A model generated the notes under the pieces. The model was not told where the DNA came from, did not search any database, and saw only the letters and a program-made list of their open reading frames with translations. This document shows, in pieces, positions 44,415-51,900 of a DNA stretch of 64,000 bases. The stretch's first letter is position 1. The number at the start of each line of letters is the position of its first letter. The translations under genes and the position numbers were made by a program. This stretch comes from an uncultured Bacteroides sp. (lineage in GTDB: Bacteria; Bacteroidota; Bacteroidia; Bacteroidales; Bacteroidaceae): NCBI RefSeq assembly GCF_958445495.1, contig NZ_CAUCSQ010000018.1, positions 1 to 64,000 on the forward strand, written 5' to 3'.

Positions 44415-46121
44415 ATGAGAATATTGTTTTTATTATTCCTTTTATTGTCAGGTAAGTTTGTTTTTTTATATGGACAGGTCCCTAATCCTAAACCGTCTGT
44501 AGCACAGTTACGTTGGCACAATTATGAGCGGGTGATGTTTATTCATTATGGACCTGCGACTTGGCAGGGACGTGAATATGACAATCATACGACTTTATTG
44601 GAGCGCATGCAAATGCCTTTGTTAGATACGGATCAATGGTGTGAGGTCGCTTGTTTGTGGGGGGCGAAGATGATATTGTTTGTAGCCAAACATTGTGGTG
44701 GTTTCTGCTGGTGGCAAACGAAAACGTCTGATTATGGTATAAAAGAGACCCCATGGAAGAAAGGTAAAGGTGACGTTTTAAAAGACTTGTCCCGTTCGTG
44801 TAAAAAGTATGGTTTGGATTTAGGAGTTTATATCTATCCTGGAGATGAACGGTGGGGAGCAGGCATTGGTAGTGGGGGAATTACGGCTGATCCAAATAAG
44901 CAATCGATTTACAATAGTATATTTCGTACTCAGATGATAGAGGTACTTACTAAATATGGAACTATCAGTGAGGTTTGGTTTGATGGCAATTGCCGTATTG
45001 ACGTAAAAGATATTTTAGAAAAATATGCAAAGGATGCCGTGATATTTCAAAGTGAAAAGGCAAATCTCAGATGGGTTGGAAATGAAGATGGTTATGCTCC
45101 TTATCCTAACTGGTATACGGTCTGTGGAAAAGATTTGCGGACTGGGGTGTCCACTGCATTACATTCTGATTTGTATGGAGATTGTTATGCTCCGGTAGAG
45201 GTCGATGTCCCCTTGTTGAAGAATGGGGGGCATAAATGGTTTTGGGCACCAGGATGTGATTCTTTATTGATGACACAAAAACAACTGATGGAATTGTATT
45301 ATAAATCCGTAGGTCGTGGAGCTGTTTTGTTATTGAATGCAACTCCAGACACAACAGGAGTGATACCGTCTTCTCATGTAAGTGTATATAAAGCATTCGG
45401 CCAAGAAATTACCAGACGTTTTTCTGTCCCTTTAAAAGAAACGCGAGGAAGAGGTTATTTGATGGAGCTTGATTTTGGAAATTTGGTGGCAGTCAACCAT
45501 TGTGTCATACAAGAAGATTTATCGATGGGGCAGAATGTGGTCGGTTATCAGTTGGAAGAGTGTATGGATGATGGAGAGTGGAAGACCTTCCTAAAAGGAA
45601 GTTCTGTAGGACATCAGAAAATAGATTTTTTTCCTTCCCGATTTATGCGTAAATTACGCCTTCGCATTACTGATGCCAAGAATTTTCCTTTAATTTCTCG
45701 TTTTTCCGCCTATTATGTCGCAGATAATGAAGTTAGCTTACAAAATATGTTTTCTGAGGAATATCAAATTGGTACTTGGAATGAAAAAACTTTTAATGCT
45801 GATAATTGGAGACTGTTTACTTTTGATTTAACTTCTTATATCACTCAAATAGGTGAATATGAGATTTGTTTTAATCCTTTGGCTACAGATTATTTGAATT
45901 GCGAGATTTCGACTTTGGAATTTAAAGATATAGAATTATTTATGTATGGTTCCAAAGTGAAAGCAGAAGGTATTCTTTCTTTTTTATCGGATAGAAATGC
46001 ATTCCGTATAACTCGCTCACAACAAACCTTGAATGATTTTCCCACAATTCTGAAAATGAAAATAAGAAAAAAAGGAGGAACATCTATGGGAGAAATTATA
46101 GTTAAAAGAGTACATTATTAA
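44415..46121 (+). CDS. GH29-type alpha-L-fucosidase
   Basis: Secreted exo-fucosidase of 568 residues: signal peptide to about residue 20, the GH29 barrel to about 330 and C-terminal beta-sandwich regions (a discoidin-like segment at about 345-430 and a further beta domain). The nucleophile is Asp190 in SEVWFDGNC, the family's EIWFDG motif; MFIHYGPATW, LFVAKHCGGFCWW and GVLLLNATPD-type (GAVLLLNATPDTTG) motifs are also present. The short loop around DERWGAG and early motif spacing suggest the GH29-B group with narrow linkage preference, but that is a guess. It is the last gene of PUL 2. Confidence 0.9.
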   Translation: MRILFLLFLLLSGKFVFLYGQVPNPKPSVAQLRWHNYERVMFIHYGPATWQGREYDNHTTLLERMQMPLLDTDQWCEVACLWGAKMILFVAKHCGGFCWWQTKTSDYGIKETPWKKGKGDVLKDLSRSCKKYGLDLGVYIYPGDERWGAGIGSGGITADPNKQSIYNSIFRTQMIEVLTKYGTISEVWFDGNCRIDVKDILEKYAKDAVIFQSEKANLRWVGNEDGYAPYPNWYTVCGKDLRTGVSTALHSDLYGDCYAPVEVDVPLLKNGGHKWFWAPGCDSLLMTQKQLMELYYKSVGRGAVLLLNATPDTTGVIPSSHVSVYKAFGQEITRRFSVPLKETRGRGYLMELDFGNLVAVNHCVIQEDLSMGQNVVGYQLEECMDDGEWKTFLKGSSVGHQKIDFFPSRFMRKLRLRITDAKNFPLISRFSAYYVADNEVSLQNMFSEEYQIGTWNEKTFNADNWRLFTFDLTSYITQIGEYEICFNPLATDYLNCEISTLEFKDIELFMYGSKVKAEGILSFLSDRNAFRITRSQQTLNDFPTILKMKIRKKGGTSMGEIIVKRVHY

Positions 46122-46199
46122 ATTCATTATACTTGAAGTGGGAGATATGGGGTACTGTTATTCTGTTTCCCGGTTCAATGGATATATATAAAATAGAGG

Positions 46200-46232
46200 T
46201 CAAAAAGTAGGCACAACCTCATTTTTATTTAA
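46200..46232. repeat. Second copy of the GTAGGCACAA hairpin repeat
   Basis: GAGGTCAAAAAGTAGGCACAACCTCATTTTT-type sequence: GAGGT pairs with ACCTC and is followed by ATTTTT, serving as a terminator for the GH29 gene. The core GTAGGCACAA and the following CTC-T tract match the hairpin at 34061-34098 in the same orientation, so the pair brackets PUL 2 as direct repeats about 12.1 kb apart. Confidence 0.6.
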
Positions 46233-46235
46233 GAT

Positions 46236-46451
46236 TGATTCGTTTGGTTTGCTTGATTTTGAAAAAGGAACACTGGGATATCCGTGCGAGCTTCGGTACT
46301 GGGAATATTGATTAGGAATTTTGTAATGCGCCCATATTAATCTTCCTGCAGTACGGGAAGTTTTTTCAAGGAAGGCGAGATGGAAATTACCTGAATAATA
46401 CAGTAAATCGGCAGAGAAGCCTTTTCCGAATTCGGCTGTGAGTTCTTTCAA
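46236..46451 (-). pseudogene. Remnant of a YhcG/DUF1016-like gene
   Basis: An 83-residue open frame starts MKELTAEFGKGFSADLLYYS, continues GNFHLAFLEKTSRTAG and then RLIWAHYKIP. This matches my memory of the DUF1016 N-terminal pattern (L-EFG-GFS---L--M--F---F ... LSWSHY) of YhcG-family PDDEXK proteins. The family is about 330-380 residues and only this piece remains; after about residue 45 the sequence no longer fits and the frame runs into the repeat at 46200-46232. No start region or nuclease domain is present. It looks like a leftover at the insertion edge of PUL 2. Identity is moderately sure only. Confidence 0.45.
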
Positions 46452-46458
46452 TAAAAAT

Positions 46459-46490
46459 AAAAGGAGGTATCCGCACGAACACCTCCTTTT
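46459..46490 (-). terminator. Terminator of the beta-barrel gene
   Basis: AAAAGGAGGT (46459-46468) and ACCTCCTTTT (46481-46490) are perfect complements around a 12-nt loop, followed on the minus strand by TTTATTTTTATTG. It lies 16 nt past the stop of the minus-strand gene at 46506. Confidence 0.85.
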
Positions 46491-46505
46491 TCTATAATGA
46501 AATTC

Positions 46506-47288
46506 TTAGAATGCGTATCCGAATCCGATATTCAGATAAATCGGGTACATGGCAAATGAGATTGTCGTAAAGTCTTTCTTGAAAATATCATTTAATCCCC
46601 ATGTCAAGTCTGCATGCACGTTCAAGTGTTTGTAAGCTTTCCATTCTCCGCCCACTTGTAATCCCCATTGGAAATTACGTAAATTGTCTGAGAAATCATA
46701 AGTTGCGATATTGTCACCTGTAAAATTTACCCGGTCGCCGGTAGCATCGGGAGAACGGAGGTGTCCTTCGTAAACGTGTCCGGAGAAATCGCCGTCCATC
46801 ATGTATGAGAAATAAGGACCTGCCACTAGTTTCCAGCGATTGCTTATTTTGTAATTAGCCAATACAGGTATGGTAAGAAGTGACATTTTGACTTTGGTTT
46901 TGACACCTCCTGTCCAAAGACCTTCTACTTTCCCGCCTATTTCGTTAAAAATTTCCATTCCGTAGTTTTTAACTGCTGCTTCGGTAGTCATGTCTTTACT
47001 GTCAAGGCGTATTCCTAAACTGATACCCCATTTTTTTTGTATATCCAGCCATTTGGTTATATTGCCTTCCAATGTAATGGCAAGTCCTGGCGAATAACTC
47101 TCGATATCTCTGATTTCTTTTGGAAGGGGAAGAGGAGATGTACCACCGATATTTACACCTGCTTTAAATGTATAGTCTAAACCGTGAAGGGCCGACCAAA
47201 TCAGACCTTTGTTTTCGGTTGATTGTGCATTGATAATGTTGATACTAAAAAGAAGTACTGCTAAACTCGCTAATATATATTTTTTCAT
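46506..47288 (-). CDS. Outer-membrane beta-barrel protein (porin family, OMP_b-brl_2-like)
   Basis: A 260-residue protein with a signal peptide (MKKYILASLAVLLFSINIINA) and alternating beta strands rich in aromatic and Gly residues, closing with IYLNIGFGYAF, the terminal Phe typical of outer-membrane barrels. About eight to ten strands fit. I chose ATG 47288; the longer frame starts with TTG and adds six residues before the signal peptide. It follows the PCMD lipoprotein gene by 14 nt and is its operon partner. Function is unknown; the pair may act as a surface carbohydrate-binding and anchoring unit. Confidence 0.85.
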   Translation of the reverse strand: MKKYILASLAVLLFSINIINAQSTENKGLIWSALHGLDYTFKAGVNIGGTSPLPLPKEIRDIESYSPGLAITLEGNITKWLDIQKKWGISLGIRLDSKDMTTEAAVKNYGMEIFNEIGGKVEGLWTGGVKTKVKMSLLTIPVLANYKISNRWKLVAGPYFSYMMDGDFSGHVYEGHLRSPDATGDRVNFTGDNIATYDFSDNLRNFQWGLQVGGEWKAYKHLNVHADLTWGLNDIFKKDFTTISFAMYPIYLNIGFGYAF

Positions 47289-47302
47289 ACGTATAATTTT
47301 TG

Positions 47303-48478
47303 TCAATTATATTGTTCGTTATCTTCTTCACAGTGAATAGTTACTTCATCAATCCACAATGTGCTGCCTACTGAACCTTTAAAATAAGCTCCTTCTATAC
47401 TGGAAGAGAATACTATGGCAAGTTTGTATTTACCTTCGGAAAGAGCATTTTCATCAATCGCTTTTTTATTATCGAAAGGCAAATCGAAACGAGTCCAATC
47501 GTCTGTTGTTTCTGTTGACGGGATTCTTGCAATCGATACTATTCTGGAATCATCAAATTTGATGGAACCGTCGAGGAAAACATCAATACTATTTGCTTCG
47601 TATAAAATTGCGTATATGTCTCCTTTATCCTTACCTTTCATACTTTCGTCGAAAATTGGCTTCTTGTTTTCGTCTATTCCGGAAATATAGTCTCCTCCGG
47701 GTTTGAATTTATAATATCCTGTCATTGATACAGGATGTTTGAAAAATGGGAAACCGAATTTAGTTGCAGCTCTGGGAGCCGTTAGTGCATTGTTCGTATC
47801 AAATGAACCGATGAAAAGGTTACCTGCGGCAATGGGCATTTTTACAGATGTACCAAAAGTACCGGTACTTTTGGTTTCTAGTTTTACCCCTTTACCAAAT
47901 TGATAGCCTTCAGTTTGCATTGTCGGGTAGTCTGCCGATGATTTAGCCATACCGGTAAGTTTAAATCCCGGATTGCCACTCGCCCATTGTAATATTTCCG
48001 CATTGGCACTATTCAGATTTAATTCGTAAAAAATATCATATTCGGTATTTCCATTTTCTATTGTCTCAAAATGATACTGAGTAGGAAGTTCGGAGATGAT
48101 GGTCGTGATTGTGTAGGTGGCTTCTGTAGTACCACTTTCGGATGTGACCTTGAACTTTCGTTGATATTGTTCCAATTGATTAGGAATTCCTGAATTAGAA
48201 AAATCGTATTTAGGGGCGTTATCTTTTGCTTCTCTGTCAACAGGTTCTATGCTGGCTCCTTCGGGTAATTCGAAATTTATTTCTAATGCCGATAAATCTG
48301 TAGATTTAGGTACATAAATAGATACGGTCTTATTGCTGTTATTGATAGTCGACAGTTGGATATTGCTACCGCTACATCCATCTATTGCCGCCTCCACATT
48401 CAGAGCTTCATCCTGAATACATGAAACCATTGCCAGACATAGCATCATTCCGGCTACTGCATTTTTTATTTTCATCAA
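47303..48478 (-). CDS. PCMD-domain lipoprotein
   Basis: A 391-residue predicted lipoprotein (lipobox AMVSCIQDE, Cys20). Residues about 30-140 form an Ig-like region (ISIYVPKSTDLSALEINFELPEGASIEP-type start), and about 145-385 a PCMD domain: LQWASGNPGFKLTGMA, NLFIGSFDTNNALTAPRAATKFG, SMTGYYKFKPGGDYI, AILYEA and the closing VGSTLWIDEVTIHCE. It is the same architecture as the C-terminal half of the 32475 protein, on the other side of PUL 2. Carbohydrate binding is suggested by the family, not shown. First gene of a two-gene operon. Confidence 0.87.
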   Translation of the reverse strand: MMKIKNAVAGMMLCLAMVSCIQDEALNVEAAIDGCSGSNIQLSTINNSNKTVSIYVPKSTDLSALEINFELPEGASIEPVDREAKDNAPKYDFSNSGIPNQLEQYQRKFKVTSESGTTEATYTITTIISELPTQYHFETIENGNTEYDIFYELNLNSANAEILQWASGNPGFKLTGMAKSSADYPTMQTEGYQFGKGVKLETKSTGTFGTSVKMPIAAGNLFIGSFDTNNALTAPRAATKFGFPFFKHPVSMTGYYKFKPGGDYISGIDENKKPIFDESMKGKDKGDIYAILYEANSIDVFLDGSIKFDDSRIVSIARIPSTETTDDWTRFDLPFDNKKAIDENALSEGKYKLAIVFSSSIEGAYFKGSVGSTLWIDEVTIHCEEDNEQYN

Positions 48479-48517
48479 GTTTTATTTTAAAATGGTTAAT
48501 TTAAAATTATTTGGGTA

Positions 48518-48547
48518 CAAAGGTAATCAAAAGTGCTGGTTTTCAAT
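48518..48547 (-). promoter_or_regulatory. Promoter of the PCMD / beta-barrel operon
   Basis: On the minus strand ATTG (48547-48544) is followed after 18 bp by TACCTTTG (48525-48518), close to the Bacteroides consensus. Leader about 30 nt. Confidence 0.6.
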
Positions 48548-48752
48548 TTATATAGAATGTTAAAAAGGGATTACCCGCTTTCCCGCCTTGTCCGAATCGT
48601 TCTGTGGAAACCACGGCTATTCCTCCGTTCTTTTCTTTCTGAACAGTTGGCAATTAAGTTGTTATCTCTTTATTGCAAACTTATGTTTGTCCGTAGGAAA
48701 GTAAGGTTTTGATTCGGACGGAACTACAGACGGAAGCTTTGATTATACACTT

Positions 48753-48804
48753 GCAGCTTTCATTTTTATTAAACACAATTTGCAGTTATAAAAATGGAAG
48801 CTGC
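48753..48804. other. 17-bp inverted repeat in the 48479-49091 gap
   Basis: GCAGCTTTCATTTTTAT (48753-48769) and 48788-48804 are complementary at 16 of 17 positions around an 18-nt loop. It lies upstream of both divergent genes and next to no stop codon, so it is not an obvious terminator. It may be an operator, a small-RNA stem or a tiny palindromic element. The rest of the gap holds promoters but no gene. Confidence 0.6.
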
Positions 48805-48950
48805 ATTTATCGTTTGCCGGAAAGTGAAAGCAAATTTGGGAAGAGGGGAATAATAAGTCTTTCTTTTGTGAAAGAGAACTCTACGTAAGGCAGAAATATT
48901 CAAAAGGAAAGGAAGGACGACATTATATAAGGAGGGAGGACGGGGAAACT

Positions 48951-48982
48951 ATTGTTTATTATAAATAGAACTCATATCTTTG
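48951..48982 (+). promoter_or_regulatory. Promoter of the M48 lipoprotein gene
   Basis: ATTG (48951-48954), 20 bp, TATCTTTG (48975-48982). Predicted start near 48989, leaving a leader of about 100 nt that contains the short repeats at 49005-49072. Confidence 0.65.
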
Positions 48983-49004
48983 TTAATGCATGGAGGAACA
49001 TTTT

Positions 49005-49072
49005 GAATGATTGAATACATTGAATGACTGAATATATTGAAAGATTGAATGATTAAATGATTGAAAGATTTA
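49005..49072. repeat. Short degenerate repeats in the M48 leader
   Basis: About four imperfect units of 16-18 bp built from TGAATGATTGAATA-like sequence lie between the promoter and start codon of the M48 gene. They would be transcribed as part of its 5' leader. Confidence 0.6.
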
Positions 49073-49091
49073 ACTATAACTACGAGAAAAT

Positions 49092-49970
49092 ATGAAAAAG
49101 AGTGTCGTCGCTGTGTTTTTGCTTGTATTGTTTGCCGGATGTAGCAGTGTCGCTTTGACCGGCCGTAAACAGTTGCTTTTGGTTTCGGACTCGGAGGTGA
49201 TGAGCCTGAGCAATTCGAGTTTCCGGGATTATATGAAAACCGCCAAACCCTCGGCGAATGCGGCTAATACGGAGATGGTCGTGCGGGTGGGCAAGAAGAT
49301 TGCCGGTGCTGTGGAGACCTATCTGCGTAATAACGGGATGGCTGATGAAGTCCGGAATTTCGCTTGGGAGTTCCATCTGGTACAAGACCCGGAACCGAAT
49401 GCTTTCTGCATGCCCGGTGGAAAAATTGTGGTGAATGAAGGTATCTTGCCATATACCCGGACGGAAGAAGGACTGGCTATCGTGCTGGGACATGAGGTCG
49501 GGCATGCCGTAGCCAAACATTCGGCGGAACGGCTGAGCCAGCAGATGGTCGCTTCTTATGGAGGACAGATATTGGGAGGGTTGCTTTCCAATCAGTCCGC
49601 TGTTACGCAGACTTTGGCGCAGCAGGTGTACGGGCTGGGAGCGCAGTACGGCGTGATGTTGCCCTATTCGCGTAAAAACGAGAGTGAAGCAGACCATTTG
49701 GGACTGGTATTCGCGGCGATGGCGGGGTATAACCCGCAAGAGGCTGTCGCTTTCTGGCAACGCATGTCTTCGTCCGGTTCGCAGAAAGTACCGGAATTTA
49801 TGAGTACCCATCCTTCGGATGCATCCCGTATCAGCAACATCCGGAAATTGATGCCGGAAGCGATGAAATATTACAAGCCTGCACAGGTTTCCGGACAGCC
49901 TTCCGTCCGGACGGCTCCGATGCCATCCCGGAAAAAAGTGCCGTACACCTTTGAGAGGGTGACGAAATAA
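49092..49970 (+). CDS. M48-family zinc metallopeptidase lipoprotein
   Basis: Envelope-associated protease of the LoiP/BepA-like type. The 292-residue protein has a lipobox leader (LFAGCSSVAL, Cys17), the zinc motif HEVGH in IVLGHEVGHAVAKH and the downstream ligand Glu in NESEADHLGL, the normal M48 arrangement. FCMPGGKIVVNEGI precedes the active site and STHPSDASRI follows it. Usually involved in outer-membrane protein quality control; substrate not deducible. The C-terminal tail after about 260 is basic and Pro/Ser-rich. It stands alone, with its own promoter. Confidence 0.93.
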   Translation: MKKSVVAVFLLVLFAGCSSVALTGRKQLLLVSDSEVMSLSNSSFRDYMKTAKPSANAANTEMVVRVGKKIAGAVETYLRNNGMADEVRNFAWEFHLVQDPEPNAFCMPGGKIVVNEGILPYTRTEEGLAIVLGHEVGHAVAKHSAERLSQQMVASYGGQILGGLLSNQSAVTQTLAQQVYGLGAQYGVMLPYSRKNESEADHLGLVFAAMAGYNPQEAVAFWQRMSSSGSQKVPEFMSTHPSDASRISNIRKLMPEAMKYYKPAQVSGQPSVRTAPMPSRKKVPYTFERVTK

Positions 49971-50036
49971 TAAGGAAGAGATGTCGGAATCCGATTGGGG
50001 AATCCCGGTGATAGGCTTTAATGCGCCGGAAAAAAA

Positions 50037-50108
50037 AGGGATGTCCGGTTTGCCGGAATATCCCTAAAAAGAAAACCCCCGTCTTCCGGAGAGGAGAAGG
50101 CGGGAGTT
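50037..50108 (-). terminator. Tandem terminators of the second glutamate dehydrogenase
   Basis: Reading on the minus strand, a first hairpin (50108-50097 with 50085-50074, AACTCCCGCCTT against its near-complement) is followed by TTTTCTTTTT, and a second (50065-50037, AGGGAT/ATCCCT plus CCGG/CCGG) by eight T. The stop codon at 50142 is about 35 bp upstream. Confidence 0.8.
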
Positions 50109-50141
50109 CCTTATAAACTATAGCTTTCGTATCTTTGCTGA

Positions 50142-51476
50142 TTATACGATACCTTGTGCCATCATGGCTTTGGCAACCTTCATGAATCCGGCTACGTTAG
50201 CACCTTTCACGTAGTTTACGTATCCGTCGGCTTCCTTACCGTACTGAACGCAAGCCTCGTGAATGTTTTTCATGATGCTTTTCAGTTTTTCGTCCACTTC
50301 TTCGGCGCTCCAGCTCAGTTTGATAGAGTTCTGGGTCATTTCCAGTCCGGATACCGATACGCCGCCGGCATTGGCAGCCTTGCCCGGAGCATACAGGATT
50401 TTTGCATCCTGGAATATGCGGATGGCTTCCGGAGTGGAAGGCATGTTAGCACCTTCGGACACAGCGATTACACCGTTGGCTACCAGCTTCTTGGCATCGT
50501 CGCCGTTGATTTCGTTTTGAGTGGCGGAAGGCAGTGCGATGTCTGCTTTTTCACCCCACGGACGGGCCCCTTCTACATATTTGCAGCCGTATTTCTCTGC
50601 ATATTCGCGGATACGTCCGCGGTACAGGTTTTTCAGTTCCATGATGTAGTCCAGCTTTTCGCGGTCGATGCCGTCCGGGTCATAAATATAACCGTCGGAG
50701 TCGGACATTGTCAGGACTTTACCACCCATTTCGAGTACTTTTTCCGCTGTATATTGAGCCACGTTACCGGAACCGGAAATCAGACAGGTCTTGCCTTTCA
50801 GGTCGAGGCCTTTGGTTTTCAGCATTTCCATCAGGAAGTAGATGTTACCGTAACCGGTAGCTTCCGGACGAATCAGCGAACCGCCGAATTCGCGGCCTTT
50901 TCCTGTGAATGTTCCTGTAAATTCGCGGGTCAGTTTCTTGTACATGCCGAACATGAAACCTACTTCACGTCCGCCGACACCTATGTCACCGGCAGGCACG
51001 TCGGTCTCAGGACCGATATGACGCCATAACTCCAGCATGAACGCCTGTACGAAACGCATCACTTCGGCATTGGATTTTCCACGCGGAGAGAAATCCGAAC
51101 CTCCTTTGCCGCCGCCCATCGGCAGGGTAGTCAGCGAGTTTTTGAATGTTTGTTCAAAGGCGAGGAATTTCAGGATTGAAAGGTTGACGGAAGAGTGGAA
51201 ACGGATACCGCCTTTGTACGGGCCAATCGCGTTGTTGTGCTGAACACGGTAACCCATATTGGTCTGGATATTACCTTTGTCATCCATCCAAGTCACACGG
51301 AACTGATATACTCTATCAGGAATACACAAACGTTCAATCAGGTTTACTTTGTCAAACTCCGGATGTTTGTTATATTCTTCTTCGATAGTGGAAAGTACTT
51401 CTTCTACCGCCTGATGATACTCCGGTTCATTGGGGAACCTCCTTTTCAAATCGTCTAATACCTTTGCTGCATTCAT
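50142..51476 (-). CDS. gdhA: Glutamate dehydrogenase (hexameric type), second paralogue
   Basis: Ammonia assimilation or glutamate oxidation in the cytoplasm. The 444-residue protein has PMGGGKGGSDFSPRGKS with the catalytic Lys, GDIGVGGREVGFMFG, the coenzyme motif GSGNVAQY and the canonical SEGANMPSTPEAI loop that the paralogue at 26593-27930 lacks. SDSDG after the second beta strand of the Rossmann fold resembles NADP-using enzymes such as E. coli GdhA, so I take this as the main anabolic enzyme; cofactor choice is an inference. It has a textbook promoter at 51620-51650. Confidence 0.95.
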   Translation of the reverse strand: MNAAKVLDDLKRRFPNEPEYHQAVEEVLSTIEEEYNKHPEFDKVNLIERLCIPDRVYQFRVTWMDDKGNIQTNMGYRVQHNNAIGPYKGGIRFHSSVNLSILKFLAFEQTFKNSLTTLPMGGGKGGSDFSPRGKSNAEVMRFVQAFMLELWRHIGPETDVPAGDIGVGGREVGFMFGMYKKLTREFTGTFTGKGREFGGSLIRPEATGYGNIYFLMEMLKTKGLDLKGKTCLISGSGNVAQYTAEKVLEMGGKVLTMSDSDGYIYDPDGIDREKLDYIMELKNLYRGRIREYAEKYGCKYVEGARPWGEKADIALPSATQNEINGDDAKKLVANGVIAVSEGANMPSTPEAIRIFQDAKILYAPGKAANAGGVSVSGLEMTQNSIKLSWSAEEVDEKLKSIMKNIHEACVQYGKEADGYVNYVKGANVAGFMKVAKAMMAQGIV

Positions 51477-51619
51477 AATAATCTTTTTTACTTTTATTTG
51501 GTTTTAAATAATGTGCTGATTTTGACAATTTGCCAATCTCCCTGCCGGTAGTCCGCCGTTTTGCTACATGGCATCCATGCATCCGGCATATTGGCACGCC
51601 AAAGATTTATTTCCGGTTG

Positions 51620-51650
51620 CAAAAGTAAAGATAAAAATTAAACTGGCAAA
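51620..51650 (-). promoter_or_regulatory. Consensus promoter of gdhA
   Basis: On the minus strand TTTG (51650-51647), exactly 19 bp, TACTTTTG (51627-51620). A perfect Bacteroides promoter, predicted start near 51613, leader about 137 nt, long enough to hold post-transcriptional control. Confidence 0.8.
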
Positions 51651-51665
51651 CATTTTATAAAGAAA

Positions 51666-51703
51666 AATGCGATAAAACATCAAATTTGATATTTTATCGC
51701 ATT
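51666..51703 (-). terminator. 38-bp palindrome between the small membrane protein and gdhA
   Basis: AATGCGATAAAA...TTTTATCGCATT arms (51666-51677 and 51692-51703) enclose ATCAAA/TTTGAT; only one pair in the whole 38 bp is mismatched. On the minus strand it is followed by TTTCTTTATAAAATG after the last T of the arm, so it can end the malic enzyme transcript. It also lies 16 bp upstream of the gdhA -33 box and could be a regulator site. Confidence 0.7.
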
Positions 51704-51723
51704 AAAAGCGGGAAAAAAGATAT

Positions 51724-51900
51724 TTATTTGTTCTTTTTTATCGACTTATAGACAGGAATGAATACCAATGCTGCCGAAATGGCAAGCATTATCACGGTCA
51801 TTCCGTCAATTCGTTCGGCTTTTGTAAGGACTAAATAGCAAAGCGCCAGCCAAAGCAGGCTGATACAAACTATTTGCGATTTGGATAACGGCCGTCTCAT
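51724..51900 (-). CDS. 58-residue membrane protein translationally coupled to malic enzyme
   Basis: The sequence begins MRRPLSKSQIVCISLLWLAL, with a basic N-terminus, a first transmembrane segment at about 10-26, a short loop with KAERIDG, a second segment at about 33-50 and a basic tail KSIKKNK. Its ATG (51900-51898) overlaps the TGA stop of the malic enzyme (51899-51897) as ATGA, a classic coupling arrangement, which is the main reason to believe it. A palindromic terminator follows 20 bp after its stop. I do not recognise the family. Confidence 0.75.
   Translation of the reverse strand: MRRPLSKSQIVCISLLWLALCYLVLTKAERIDGMTVIMLAISAALVFIPVYKSIKKNK

Noticed and set aside
34061..46232. Terminal inverted repeats of a transposon around PUL 2
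   Set aside because: The matching hairpins are in direct, not inverted, orientation and each works as a terminator for the gene before it; no transposase or integrase is present. Kept only as a possible recombination repeat.
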